From Welwitschia mirabilis (taxonomy: Eukaryota > Gnetophyta > Gnetopsida > Welwitschiales): DNA of 64,000 nucleotides. Both the position numbers and the translations under genes were made by a program. The notes beneath the pieces are model-generated. The model did no database searches, was not told where the DNA came from, and saw only the letters and a list, made by a program, of their open reading frames with translations. Shown here piece after piece: positions 1 through 11,790 of the stretch (position 1 is the stretch's first letter; each line of letters opens with the position of its first letter). The DNA is taken from assembly GCA_051453625.1 (NCBI GenBank), contig JBOZIK010000001.1:227577134-227641133 (forward strand), read 5' to 3'.

Positions 1-2994
1 ATTTCTAATGCTTATTACAACTCTATTTTACTAAATTTCTAATGATGATTTGCATAAATTCTTATAGTTTTTCTTCCATAGGATTCATCTTTATTCTCTA
101 ACATCATTCTTAATTATTCATGGATGTTTTTATATTGTTGGTTCCTATCAATATTGTTGTTCATATTAATTTTTATAATTTACCTAAAAGGGAAAACAAA
201 AGAGAGAGAAAAAAAGAGAAAAATATTTAATAATGAAAGTTTTAAAAATGTTTTAAAATAAAAAAAGAGATATTTTTATACTATTTTGGTTAAGAAATAG
301 TCTAGAATAAATTTATTTGATATAATACATATTTTTCCATATACTTAATCACAATGTACTCATTGTGCTAGAGTACTTCTTTTATTTTATCATCCCTCAA
401 GGTTCTATTTCATATATCCATATTTTTTTTAGGTTTTACTTAGACTTATGTTAGCTTTAGTAAGAAAATTATTCTAATTCAACATGTATTCCAAGATATG
501 CTTACATGTAGTAAGTGTTTTTATTCACTAAATTAAAGAATAATGTGAATTTTTTTCATTATTTAAGTATCCTAGCTTATTCATGATATCTTTTATATTT
601 TCAATTATTTGCAAATGGTTACTAGAACAACATGCTCACTTCATGTCATCACTAAGAATTCAAAAAATTCTCTTATCCCTAAGTATTAATTACACCTATC
701 AACAACATCATATTCATTTAGACTCTTTTGTTAACAACATCAAATTCATTTTAATACTTTTAAAATGAAAATATATATTATTATTATTTTATCATTGGAA
801 GGTATAGCTAGCTCTTTTAATATTTTCTTACATTTTTAAGGTTATTATTACTTGTTTTATCTTGTTAAATAAGATTCAATGATGCCATCTAATTGTATAA
901 ATAACCCTAGATAGTTATTTTAAAGAAGAATAACTAATAGAGTTTTCTATCTTAATCATAAATAAAATTAGTGAGGAGAAAATAATCCTTCTAATTTTAA
1001 GATTTTTCACATTACTTTCAATAAATCTACTAAACCTTTTTAATTCACTAATTTGAGAATGAAAAATGTACTATATTTGCTAAAACTAAAACTAGAGCTA
1101 AAGTCTTATTAAATTTGTGTAGATTGAAAAGATTCTTTTAAACCAAACAATGGGCATAAAATAAGTTAAAATTAAAATTTCTAGAGTCTATCAAATGTGT
1201 TCAATAATTATGTAATCTAAAAACATCTTTAAGATATTTTCATTAAGTTTGTAAGTACTAAAAGAATCTATTCCTAAAATCATAGAGAAATTTGGATTAT
1301 GAACATGCCTAATAGATTCTAAAACTGATGTAGTTAAAACAAGTCCTTCACAAATGTCTTAGTCATATTATCTAACATATATAGAAATCTAAACTATGTC
1401 ATTTTGATATGTTTATCAAGCAATATAAAATTAAATCATGTTTCTCCTTAAACTTTAAAAATCTTGGAATGATTCGCTATTACCTCTTTAATTTCTATAA
1501 GCAAGCTTCTGAAGGCTATAATAATCTTGATGAACTTCACTATGTAAAAAGCTAGTCAACATAATTATCGAAGTTTGTCAATTTCCAAGAGTTTTATGAG
1601 TTATATCTATAGCTTTAGATCTATAGGAATAAAAATTATTACTAATATCTTTATTTCAGATAATAGAAAAATGTAATCAGATTACACATTATTATATTAT
1701 TAAAAATGTGATCGTAGTTTATGAACAATAAAAATGTGATCGCAGTTTCTAAACTGTCTATTTTGTATTCCTTACTTGATTCATTCTTATAAAATGTAAA
1801 ACATGTTGGGTCTTGTTATGTATCTTATTATTTTGTTTTCAGTTTTTTATTTACTTTTATTGATATTTTTGTATAAACATTTAAACTACACTAAAACTTA
1901 TAAGTCTTTTCGTAAAACACATTACTTATTTAATTCTTAACATGTATCAAAGAAATAATTAACTTAACATAGGCCAATTATTAATCATGATGATATTGAT
2001 TCATATAAAACATTAAAAAAACCAAAATAATAAGAAAGAAATGAATATTTTAATTTACCAAATATTTTTGTTTTCCAATAAGATATTTAAGAACAAATAT
2101 ATTATATCAATTTTTTTAATTATCTAGAAACTTTTCTATGTATTTTTAATTTTGTAATTTACAAATTTTAAGAATTTGTTTTTTCTAATTATTCTGAATT
2201 TTATTACACATGAAGTTATCTTGTAGTAAATTAATTTATATAGGCTTTCAATGTTTGTAATCTATAATAGTGTAATTTATTCACATGAAAACCCAATATA
2301 AAAGAATATAGTTTCCCTATACATCTTTTATATGACATGTTCATTAGGTATTTAATTTTTCTCTTAACTAATACTAATTCAACAAAATGCTTCCATAGTT
2401 TCTATGAAATAAAAATATTTTATATGATTTTATTGATAAATAAAATTAACAACATTATTAATAATTAAAAAAACCTTTTTATGCCATCTCATGAAACCAA
2501 AAGTAGTTTGGATCTAATATTACTTTTTAATAATTTTGAATATTGGTAAAGGAAGTTGGATCTGATTATTGATAAGAGAAACTAGCTAAATGTAGGAATA
2601 AATCATAATGTGAAGACATTCTTAAATAAAATCATGATATTATAAAATAACTAAAATCATGAAATTAGCTCACTATAAGGTATTAATCCTAAATTGGTTT
2701 AAATGTGTAGAAGAAATTTTGGTACAAACTAGAGAGACAATTACACCAAGTCCTATGTAAACTAACTCTTCTTATATGAAACTTCATTCTTTTAGTGATT
2801 AAGCATGAAATCAGTCTTATGGATACTACTAATGGTATAATTCTAGTATGTTTTTAAGAAGTAAGATTAAATTTTCACATGAACCTGAAGATACATGAAT
2901 GAAGGGGAAAAATGAAGTAATTATTGTGTTTATACACTTAATCATGTCATTTTCAAGGACTCTAAAATTTTTGAAAAGAATAACAATTGAATGA
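1..2994. other. AT-rich intergenic DNA, no gene seen
   Basis: No open frame here has recognisable protein similarity; the longest frame (about 61 codons at 583-768) looks like chance. The only local structure I see is a short near-tandem repeat at 1703-1750, where a segment containing aaaaatgtgatcg occurs twice about 28 bp apart. Confidence 0.6.
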
Positions 2995-3865
2995 TGTTGC
3001 TAAGGATTGAAATAAGCATAATCTTATAAGTTACAACATTTTTGCTACTTTTTGCCACTAAGTGAAAATAATTAGTAACTTCTTAATCATTACATAATCA
3101 CCTAGTGAGTGATCCGAGAATTATAAAGGATTGTAAAAATCTTAATTATTGTTGCTTATCATTACTAAGTGATACAAGTGGAAATAGATTACTACAAGTC
3201 TCAATACTTGTAGTCATCTAGCAATGTAAGTAGAAATCCTTAGTTTTCACTTGGTCATCTAGTGACATGAGTAGAAAAATTAGTGATTCTATAATTATTT
3301 TAATTCCCTTAGTTTCCCTAAATGAAATTGTATAATTTCAGTTACAAATTGTAATGAATTTATGATATAACTTGTATTAGACTGACGTGACAATCCAAAT
3401 CTATTTTAAATAAGGAAATTATCCTTGTAGTTGATCCACTTACCTCTTAGATTATGTGGTTAAAGGATTAAGAAAGCCACTGGAAGAGAGTTGGAATCAA
3501 ATCCTATGCATTATATTCTTAGTCAGAGTGAGATCTTTATGTTTAGTTCCTTAATGCAAATCATGCATGTATTTCACACATGGGTTTAATTAATTTTTCT
3601 CTTGGTATTATAGAATTGAAATTTATTATATATGTGTATTTGATGTATTTTAACTTCTCATATATTAATGATTTATAGTTTCGGATTGATTAGGTAATAC
3701 CTAATTGGATTTAGAGAGTAGTCATTTCCATTATAAGCACATCATGTTTTCAATAATTAGTATATTTTTATTGAAATAACCATTTTCATTTATTTTCCGT
3801 TTTTCATTTCTCTCTTCTACTATACTTGTAAATTAAGTTCTAAGAACACATTGCATAACACAATA
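2995..3865 (+). repeat. Possible LTR ending just before a primer-binding-site-like sequence
   Basis: Only the right edge has support: it lies directly upstream of a PBS-like sequence at 3869 and ends in a CA-rich stretch. The left edge is a guess, placed at the tgttg near 2995. I found no second LTR copy in the window, so the target could be a solo or truncated LTR. The sequence contains several small repeats of a ctagtgac/ctaagtga-like motif. An alignment against genome LTR libraries would settle it. Confidence 0.25.
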
Positions 3866-3868
3866 TTT

Positions 3869-3886
3869 TGGCACCATTATTGGGCA
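3869..3886 (+). other. Decayed retrotransposon primer-binding site (tRNA-Asp type)
   Basis: The 18 bases TGGCACCATTATTGGGCA, preceded by a T-run, resemble the TGGCGCCGTTGCCGGGGA primer-binding site used by Tat/Athila-type Ty3/gypsy elements. They differ at six positions, five of which are C-to-T or G-to-A changes. Known: this PBS directly follows the 5' LTR. Inference: this is a mutated remnant. An integrase remnant starts only about 270 bp downstream, so gag, protease and RT are missing or the two remnants belong to different elements. Confidence 0.4.
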
Positions 3887-4129
3887 GGCAAGTAGTTTTT
3901 CTAAGAGCATATGAAGGTTCAGTCAAATTATGTAATAGAGCTAGTTTTTATTTATCTCATTTCTTAATATAAATTTTTGTTATGTTTAAAATAAAACTCA
4001 AGGAATTAGACCACAAATTCCTTAAAGATGTGTTACTCCATAGGTTGAAGAAAAGTATTTTTGTTTATCTCCCTAACAAACCTAGAATTATTATGGGTTT
4101 TTATTTACTATCTCCAAAACTTATTACAT

Positions 4130-4945
4130 TCAAAATGTGTGTGGCTTTGTGTTCCTAAAGGAAAAATGAGGAAGAGGTTATTAGAAAAGATGCATGAAAG
4201 AGGTTCTATAAGACATCTTACTAAGGACAAAACTCATTGAAAGGTAGATTTTGTACTTTTTTTGTTTGGTTTATGAAAATATTTAGTGATTTTTGTGTGG
4301 AATAATAGTGTATGTCAGCATGCCAATAACACTAGAAGTACTATTAGTGCATATACACATTTTTCCATACCTTTAAGACCATAGGGAGTGCTAAGTATGA
4401 ATCACTTAAAGCATAAAGAAAAATGATAGTATTCTATTAGTGAAAAAAATTTCCTTGGAAATAATTAGATGGTTTACGATATGTTGCTAAATTAATTTTA
4501 TAGGAAGTGATAAAGTTAGATGAGGCAAGATGTACAAGAGTTTTTAATCAAGATGTTGGGTTTGTGGATATCTTTTGAAGGAACATTTAAATTCTTTTAA
4601 GAAAAAGTTAATTTCAGCATCTCTTACCATCCATAGATAGATAGCAAGACAAAAGTAATGAATTAGAGTTTGAAGCAATTTATCAAAAGATAGAATATTT
4701 TGCTATTATCCATAAGATATTTGTGAATCAATGTGAAGAAAGGTGGAATTTTCAAGAGAAGACATGGTTTTAGTTCAGTTGCATTAGAAGAGTAAGCCTT
4801 CCAAGCTTTGGCTAAGTAGGATTGGGAATCTTAGAAATGTTAAGAAAATCTAGAAAAATGTCTATGAGGTAGACTATCTAGATGGATTGTGTAATTCCAT
4901 AGTTTGGGATCTCTAATATCTTAAGAACTTTTTGCATGATTTTAT
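4130..4945 (+). pseudogene. Ty3/gypsy integrase remnant
   Basis: Degenerate integrase read over several frames. At 4138-4240 a segment starting LCVPKGKMRKRLLEKMHE resembles the integrase zinc-binding region. At 4555-4700 it reads as the end of the catalytic core: FSISYHP, stop, IDSKTKVMN, matching the family pattern YHPQTDGQTEVxNR. The catalytic glutamate of the DDE triad is replaced by lysine, and two conserved tryptophans before it are stops. At 4740-4935 follow VEFSREDMVLVQLH and a GPF-like C-terminal domain with the spacing KLW..R.GN..NVKKI..NVYEVDYL. The element is dead. The SMDFVLGLP-type core start is not recognisable. The chromodomain, if once present, is not seen downstream. Confidence 0.6.
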
Positions 4946-5405
4946 TAGAGATAATGATTGCGATAGATAATAGCCCATTAATGAAAGATGATGCTACTAT
5001 TATGTGTTTAGACAAAAGAGTCGTTTGAAAGGTATAGCTAGACAATGGCCAATAAAAAGTATTTTAATTGTTAGCTAGAGGACAAGTTGCATTTTAGGTA
5101 AAAGGAGATGATGGAGATAAGAAGTCTAGATTATTCCTTCTTTATCAAACATAGGATTTCTAAATATTAATAAAAAAGATTTATATTTTTAATGTTTTCA
5201 TGGTCTATAGAGTTAGAAGACTTTCGGAGCCATATAAGAAGAAGACATTGGATTTTGCTAGAAAACTTTCAAAACATTACATGCAAGCACTCGTTGCATC
5301 CCATAAGGCTATGTCCATGTGGACCACTATAAAGATTATACACGATTTGGTTGGGGTTACCATATACCCTTTAGCTAATTTGACTTAGCTTAACTTTAAA
5401 ATTTG

Positions 5406-5411
5406 TTTATT
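5406..5411 (-). terminator. Candidate poly(A) signal of the calmodulin-like gene
   Basis: TTTATT on the + strand reads AATAAA on the minus strand, about 190 bp past the stop codon of the EF-hand gene. The position is reasonable for a plant 3' UTR, but AATAAA-like words are common in DNA this AT-rich. Confidence 0.3.
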
Positions 5412-5597
5412 AGAATGCTTGTGATCCAATTGGAATATTTGGCAAATGCAATGTGCTTTGTGTTTAGCTTCATAAACAAAGATGAAATCACAAAGCAATA
5501 ACAATACACGGCAACAAAACGGTCATAAGAAGATAGGAAAGAAGAAGAAATGGAAGAAACAAGAACGAGAATTTCAGACCAAAGAAGGATCAGAATT

Positions 5598-6041
5598 TCA
5601 CAAGTGCGAAGCGACGAGTTTCTTAACGAGAGCGTCGAAGGTGATACGGCCGTTGGAGTCGCAGTCGCCGTCGCCGATCCAACTGTCGAATTCATCGCCG
5701 GACAACTTCTCACCGACGGACGTCAGAAGATGGCGAAGTTCGCCAATGTAAATGGCGCCTGTTTGATTCCGATCGAAGAACCGAAACGCCTTTCCAAGTT
5801 CCTCCTCGACATTCCTTCCTTTGCCTTCTTCGACTTGCTGTTCTGCGATCTTCATGAAGGTCTGCATGTCCACGCCGTCGGCTGCTCCTTTCAACATCTC
5901 CGCGGCTTCGTCTTCCGATAAGTTCTCTCCCGCGGACCGCATCGCCAGCACAACTTCCTTCGTAGGTATCATTCCATCTCCGTCTTTGTCGAAATAACAA
6001 AACGCTTCTTCGAAGCGCCTTCGATCTTCTTCACTTAACAT
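5598..6041 (-). CDS. Calmodulin-like EF-hand protein (CML type), 147 aa
   Basis: Predicted calcium-sensor protein of the plant calmodulin-like family. Counted from the ATG at 6041 (MLSEEDRRRFEEAF), it is 147 aa, close to calmodulin's 149. EF-hand 1 (residues 18-29, DKDGDGMIPTKE) is canonical. EF-hand 2 (about 48-65) has lost roughly five loop residues (GAADGVDM) and should not bind calcium. EF-hand 3 (90-101, DRNQTGAIYIGE) is plausible. EF-hand 4 (126-137, DCDSNGRITFDA) lacks the final Glu. A TATA-like box 50 bp upstream supports this start. The frame is open further upstream: an ATG at 6260 would add 73 residues beginning with a hydrophobic segment (MPLCISLMLLLAV), like membrane-anchored CMLs, but it would place the TATA-like box inside the coding region. 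It looks intronless, as many CML genes are. The gene is clearly richer in GC than its surroundings. I cannot assign a CML number. Confidence 0.85.
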   Translation of the reverse strand: MLSEEDRRRFEEAFCYFDKDGDGMIPTKEVVLAMRSAGENLSEDEAAEMLKGAADGVDMQTFMKIAEQQVEEGKGRNVEEELGKAFRFFDRNQTGAIYIGELRHLLTSVGEKLSGDEFDSWIGDGDCDSNGRITFDALVKKLVASHL

Positions 6042-6089
6042 ATCGTCTTGGGCGGAATGAGGATCTGTGTTTCCTCGTGTAGAAGTGTC

Positions 6090-6097
6090 TATAAATA
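6090..6097 (-). promoter_or_regulatory. TATA-like box of the calmodulin-like gene
   Basis: The minus strand reads TATTTATA here (TATAAATA on the + strand), 49-56 bp upstream of the ATG at 6041. Transcription starting about 30 bp downstream would give a 5' UTR of about 25 nt. The spacing favours the short 147-aa form of the protein. Single-element evidence only. Confidence 0.4.
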
Positions 6098-6293
6098 GCG
6101 TCTTCCGTGAAGACGGATGAATAATGGATGCAGAGGAGGAGCGACGCTGGCTGTGGCTTTTGCTTTTCCCAATTTCTTCCAAGACATATAATTTTTCTCT
6201 TTCGGCGACGGATCTTCTTCTTACGGCTAAAAGCAGCATTAAAGAAATGCATAGAGGCATGGGAGCATATGCCTTTTTAGTGAGTCTCTTCAA

Positions 6294-6805
6294 AGATGAG
6301 CTTCGCTCTTACCTGTCTAACATTTTCAGATTTTAGTCCCTGATTTTGATTAGCTTTGACGTCGACAATGTGATTGTAAAGGAATCATAACAATAATTTT
6401 ATTGAGGTGCTGCTGTTGTACGCAGCGTTCGTTCTTGAAAGGAAAGCCTCTTGGCTTGTTCTCGGAATCCTACCAGAGACAAGAACTGTTCTTTGTATAT
6501 TAAATGTGAAAGACTCAGTTTCTGCTTTGCATTTTGACGCCCCACACTTTCATACGGCACATTACTGTTTACCTTTTATAATAATGCACATGCGAAGCTG
6601 TACAGGGAATCGCAGTGATGGGAAAATAGGCTAAAATCCAAACTAGAGGCTTTAGATCAAGCTTCAAACATTACAAGATAATGAGGAACACAAAAAGCTG
6701 TTGCTAAGAGATCTGTTTTTCGAGGTAATACTTTGTTTTTCACCCTTTCATGAAATTACCATAAATATTTCGGCGGTTGTTACGATATTCTGCAAGAAAT
6801 CATAG
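6294..6805. other. Upstream region of the calmodulin-like gene, no further gene
   Basis: Less AT-rich than the flanks and presumably part of the promoter region of the EF-hand gene on the minus strand. Small open frames exist on both strands, but none shows recognisable similarity. A consensus-like splice donor (CAG/GTAAGA, minus strand at 6312) is present, but no splice was found that joins it to the EF-hand frame. Confidence 0.4.
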
Positions 6806-6960
6806 TTTTTTTTTTTTTTGAATGAAATTGAAGGTAATTTCATTAATCTGAACCATTTAAGTACAACTCATAAAAAAAACATGAAGAGAGACTCAGCAAA
6901 AAAGTAAACCATAGTTAACTGAAATACCCAACTAAGGTAATGGTAAGCATATTAAAAGGG
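6806..6960 (-). mobile_element. Short LINE 3' tail (5'-truncated insertion)
   Basis: A run of 14 T (6806-6819) followed by gaatgaaattgaaggtaat. The same T-run plus gaatgaaattg begins the 3' end of the nearly complete LINE at 17904, so this is probably the poly(A) tail and 3' UTR of a severely 5'-truncated minus-strand LINE. The right edge is uncertain and no target-site duplication was identified. Confidence 0.45.
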
Positions 6961-9900
6961 ACTTGCCCAATATAACAAAATGACATGTTTCACCCAAAAA
7001 AAAAAACAAGTATAATGTGAATTAGTGGAAAACAATAATATTATGAGCCATGCTTTATGATACAATTTGTTTAAACATGCAATAAAAAGGCCACTTAAAA
7101 GGTCAACTGATAGATGAATATGCATGAAGAAGATTATTTAGAGGTATGTATATGATGCTAACACATCCCAAAGTAAACATTTGTCTTTGCTAGTGACCAT
7201 GTGCCATATGCTAATCATGGTAGCACAAGTCAAATGGTCATGAACTAATGAGATAATGACTCTATTTGCTAGAATGGTGTTCTATTGAAAAGGTTCAGAC
7301 AAAACTCATGTATCTCAATTGAGATTGAGAATGGGATCAAAACTATAATATGTGGTAATGAGAGAGGGATCTAGAACCAAAAATAGAAGAAGCATCCATT
7401 TCCATATGTGTAGCCTAGAAGCGAGGACCAAGCACTTCCAAAGGACATGGCTAAGAAATCAACTGCTTGATAAAAGACAGTGAGGAATTTAATCCCAAGA
7501 TTTTATAATTTGCTACCTGTGAATGCTCATTATTAAGCATAGAACACATTAAGAGCTTCAACTTTGGTTACCATTTAGAACTCCAGAGTCACTAACAAGT
7601 ACTTCTCGAATCATCGATGCTTTAGTTAACACTCCATCTCTAGTTTTAGTTCTGCACTAAACATATTTTTGTTAATATTTGATTTCTTAGGATTAATATT
7701 TTGCAGATGCATATGATCAACCCCAATGCCATCATTTTTAAACTCAATACTATGAAAAGTAGGTAGTGATATACACTTTTAGATTTATTCTCTTATATTT
7801 TTGATAAATTTCTTCTAATTGCTAAAAATAGGAAACTAAGAAAAAATGGACTAAAACTTTAAAAATTTGTTGTATTGAATTGATCTTTCCAATTTTGAAT
7901 GATTATTTTACTCAAAAAATCCATTGATGAATTAGAATGACTTCTGAATGCCAAGGCTCTTATTACTAACCACCGTAAGAAGTGGAAATGAAGCATAAGA
8001 AGGTGAAACCCTTTGGTGACCACATGAGGTAAGCTTTAATGTGTTACTATTCTTTTTTCCCTTGGATATCCTTTGAAAATATGGAGACTTGACTCTTAAT
8101 TAGAGCTTTATAATAAACCAATTAAGCTAATACATTTTTCAAAGCTATTAGCTCTAAAATAATTTGATAAAATTTGAACTTGAGTAGTTACTTCCAAATA
8201 TCTTTCTCTTTAAGAGGTCTAATGATCCATTTCGTAGTAATAGACCAAGCTTAAGTCCAAATATCTCTAAACACAAGCCCTCCATACTCTTTAAAAAGTT
8301 ACAGATGTTCCACTAGATGTTGACAAAGTTGGATTAATTATTTGGGCTTTTCTAAATGTGATCTGTAATGAACTAATCCACCTTGATATAGTTCACCTTG
8401 CTTAGGGCTATAAAAGAAGAATCAGAAATGCATATAAAGGAATTAAATTGTTTAATAATAATAAGCCCACTAAAAGGAAAAGATTCCATCTAATCTACTT
8501 TTGAATTTTATCCTTAATATTCTAAATAAGAGTCCCTAAACATGGAAAAGATTTAGGATAATTATTAAGGACATAGACGAAAACTTAAAGGTATTAGGGG
8601 ATTACATCCAATTCCAAGGTTTAGATGCTCATTGTCATTATCCTATTTTCATAGCTTTTTTTAAAATCTTAGTAATCTTACTTGTAACTAATATTTTATA
8701 GTTTCCTCAACCAAGGATAAATTTGGTGCTTCATATATTCTTTTTTTAATTGCATTAATGTTTAGGAATTATGCTACTCATGTGTTTTCTTTTTACAGAC
8801 TTATTATTTTTAATTTAATTGATTAGCTAGTGGTTTTTTGGGTAGGATATCTTAAGATATAGTTTTCTAAGGGCTTGTGAAGTTTTCAATAGCCCATAAA
8901 CTACCAAAGATGGGAGTGACTTTAGTAGCATAATTTGATAATATTCTAACACTATTTGAGATTAGTAATATGAAGATCAAGTGATTTCCACTAATGCTAA
9001 GAAACGTCTTAGAAAATATGTCATATAACATTTGCATATTCCTTTGTAGTTTTATGCATGAAAATGGAAAAGTACGTGAGAGATAAATTACTTATGCTTA
9101 AAATTTATAGCCTTTATATTTCTCAAAATATTATTTGTAAATACAACATTATGACTCAAAGAATTAGAAAACTAATAAATGATATCTATGCAAGATAAGA
9201 ATTTTTGAAAGGATATCTAATTAAAGATGATGAGTTTTAAAGAAAAATGAGAGCTATTTAATTATATCTTTAGCAAATGAACTCTAGAATGCACCTAGTA
9301 TTAAGTCTCATGAAAATACCAGGGAAGATTCTAGTCAAACTAATTAAAATTATAGATTTAACAAAGCATTTGATGAGAAGATGAGCTATTTGAAATGCAT
9401 TTGATGATAGACAATTTCTTTTTAAGTGATAGTACATCATCTTCTTACTTTTATAGTTTCTTAAGCAAATCCTCAAGTTGAGTATTAGCTAGTGCAATAG
9501 ATCTTTTTACTATGAGTTTATTATTAAGAAAGATAATAGTTTCTCCTATAATTTGGAGCGTTGTAATTTTTCCTATTAGATTTTGTTACCTTTCACGGGT
9601 ATGATTATTTTTCTAGCATTGTGATCCTTTACTTAATTACAATTAATGTTATATCTAAGGATTTATAGTAACAACGCTTGAAATATTTACTAAAGAAAAA
9701 TGTCTAGATGGATTATTTATAGTGACATAAGTTTTTGAATAATAGGCATATGACATACAAATAGATTGGAAAAATAAAAATTATCAAAATGCTATTATTC
9801 TTATACATCTTAATTTCTTATATTAAGATTTTTCCAAGGATATATAATATGATTGGGTTATTTCTTATAGGTAGTGATTTATGTGACTAAATATTTGTTG

Positions 9901-11560
9901 AAAATAGTTATAAATTTTACTAAATTTTCATTAAATTTACACTAATTGATGTTATATTAATGAAATTATGTATGTTCTCTCATTGATAGAATCTTAATGA
10001 TTCAAATGGCTCATCAACTATAGTTGCGAAAATCAAGTGATGGCTATAACAAGTCATACCCCTTAAATTTGCTTAAAATAAGTACCAAACTTTTAAAAAA
10101 ACATTTTTTAAAATTTAAATTTAATTTTAAGTTTATACTTTTCTTATAATGATTGGAAGGTTATCAGTATTTGACAATTGCAATGCATCACCTCTAATAC
10201 ATTTATTAGTGTGAGATGAAAAAATTTAGCATGAATTAAAGCTAATTCAACTTAAGCACACATGGATATTTACCTCCATAGGTTGTTCCAACAATATCTT
10301 TAATCATTTTGATATTTAAAATAATTTATTTTCAATGTCCTATGCATACAAAATCATGTGATTTCTACAAAAAATAAGAAAACATTCAGGCTAGAGTACC
10401 TTACTTATTTCTTCGCTAAGTCCTATAAATAAGGGATCTATATGGCCAATTTGGACATTTAAAATAACTTATTCAAGTTTAAAAATATGTTTAATACTAT
10501 TTTAAGGTTCCTTAAGCATTTCAAAGTTTGATTTCTAAATGTGCACTTTTAAAAATGGGACTTTTCATGCCTAGTTTTTTGATTATTACACAGTAATTTC
10601 ATAATAGATTGTCAGGAAGTGTTATTCATTTGCATATTCATGAATTAATATAGCTACAATAATAAAAACCACTTGAAAACATGGGCTAAATTAAGAGAGT
10701 AAGATTGATAAAATGGATTATCTCAAAAGTGCATTCTTATGGGAGTCTTAATTTAAATAGCTTGTAACTTGGAAATGACATAAATGGATTCACACGAAAC
10801 TTAGATACCAGAAAAATTAGAATATAGAATTTTTTTAATAAACAAAAGAAATATGAAAATATATCATATAATGTAGGAATAAGGTTAAATATTAGTGCTA
10901 ATTTTCAAAATCATGGGTTTTAGATGGTACATTTTTTCTATACTTAGAATTCACTTATTAGCTTAATGTGAAATTTGAGTTATGATCTTCCTATAGATTA
11001 ATTAATGTCTTCACAAGTTTATAGATCAACTAAACCTATGGATTATGTATAAGATAAGATGTATGACAAGTCTTTAATAAGCTTAGCTTTTGCAAACTCT
11101 TGTTATCACAAGCTTCCAACAATTAAAAAAAATGGAATGAAACTACAATAATGAAAAATCTTATGTTATTCTAATGTGGAACATTCTTGTTAATTGTTAC
11201 TTATTTCTAAAAATATAAATATTTATTTTTTTTAAAAATATACTATGCAAACTTTTGCTAATTTAACTTTTCAAGGTCTTACTTTATTTTTTAATTTGAA
11301 ATCTACTATTAATCATAATTTCTGTTAATTCAATGCTTCTTGTAATTTTTGAAGAATAAAAAATTTCTTCTTTCTTTCCATTAACTCTACTTTAAAAAAT
11401 TTAATAAATATAATTCTATCAAATGCCACTCTAATTGTGAAGGTAAATAACAAAGTTAAAGTCTAAATTTTTATTTAAAAAAGGATTAACATGTGACGTT
11501 TGCATCAAATGCATTAATTCTAAGATTATTCATGTATTGTTTATGCCATGATAAAAAAAC
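6961..11560. other. AT-rich intergenic DNA, no gene seen
   Basis: No coding frame with recognisable similarity on either strand. The longest open frame is a 68-codon minus-strand frame near 9270-9476 with no family features. No microsatellite or clear inverted repeat was found by eye. Old unrecognisable transposon sequence is likely. Confidence 0.5.
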
Positions 11561-11790
11561 ACATGAATATTATGTAATACATTCATAAAGATACCTAATT
11601 TCTAGAACTAAAAAATGTAGTGTAATACCAAATAAGAAAGATGAAATTTACATATCATCAAATAAACATGGCATTTAAATAAATAAACACATGAGATTAT
11701 GAAATACATTCATAAAGAGAACTAATTACTAGAACTAATAATGTAGTGCAATACCAAATAAGAAAGATGAAATTGACAGATCATTAAACA
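11561..11790. repeat. Two-copy tandem duplication, period 128 bp
   Basis: Copy 1 (11561-11662) and copy 2 (11689-11790) both run from acatga through taatacattcataaag-like sequence, ctagaacta, atgtagtg and aataccaaataagaaagatg to a final atcat. They differ by scattered substitutions and small indels. No gap lies between them, so this is a genuine local duplication, unlike most other pairs in the window. Confidence 0.75.

Noticed and set aside
583-768. 61-codon frame, + strand
   Set aside because: No domain, no codon bias, no neighbours; frames of this length arise by chance.
5200-5388. 62-codon frame just after the integrase remnant, possibly a chromodomain
   Set aside because: It lacks the aromatic residues and spacing of a chromodomain and has no other similarity.
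5482-5921. Open frames on the + strand (89 and 123 aa) over the calmodulin-like gene
   Set aside because: They are antisense or shifted-frame shadows of the EF-hand gene; their composition is what complementary GC-richer coding sequence gives.
6031-6312. Possible upstream exon and 86-nt intron (donor at 6312, acceptor at 6227, minus strand)
   Set aside because: The donor is good, but joining at this acceptor leads into a frame that stops near 6031 and does not reach the EF-hands.
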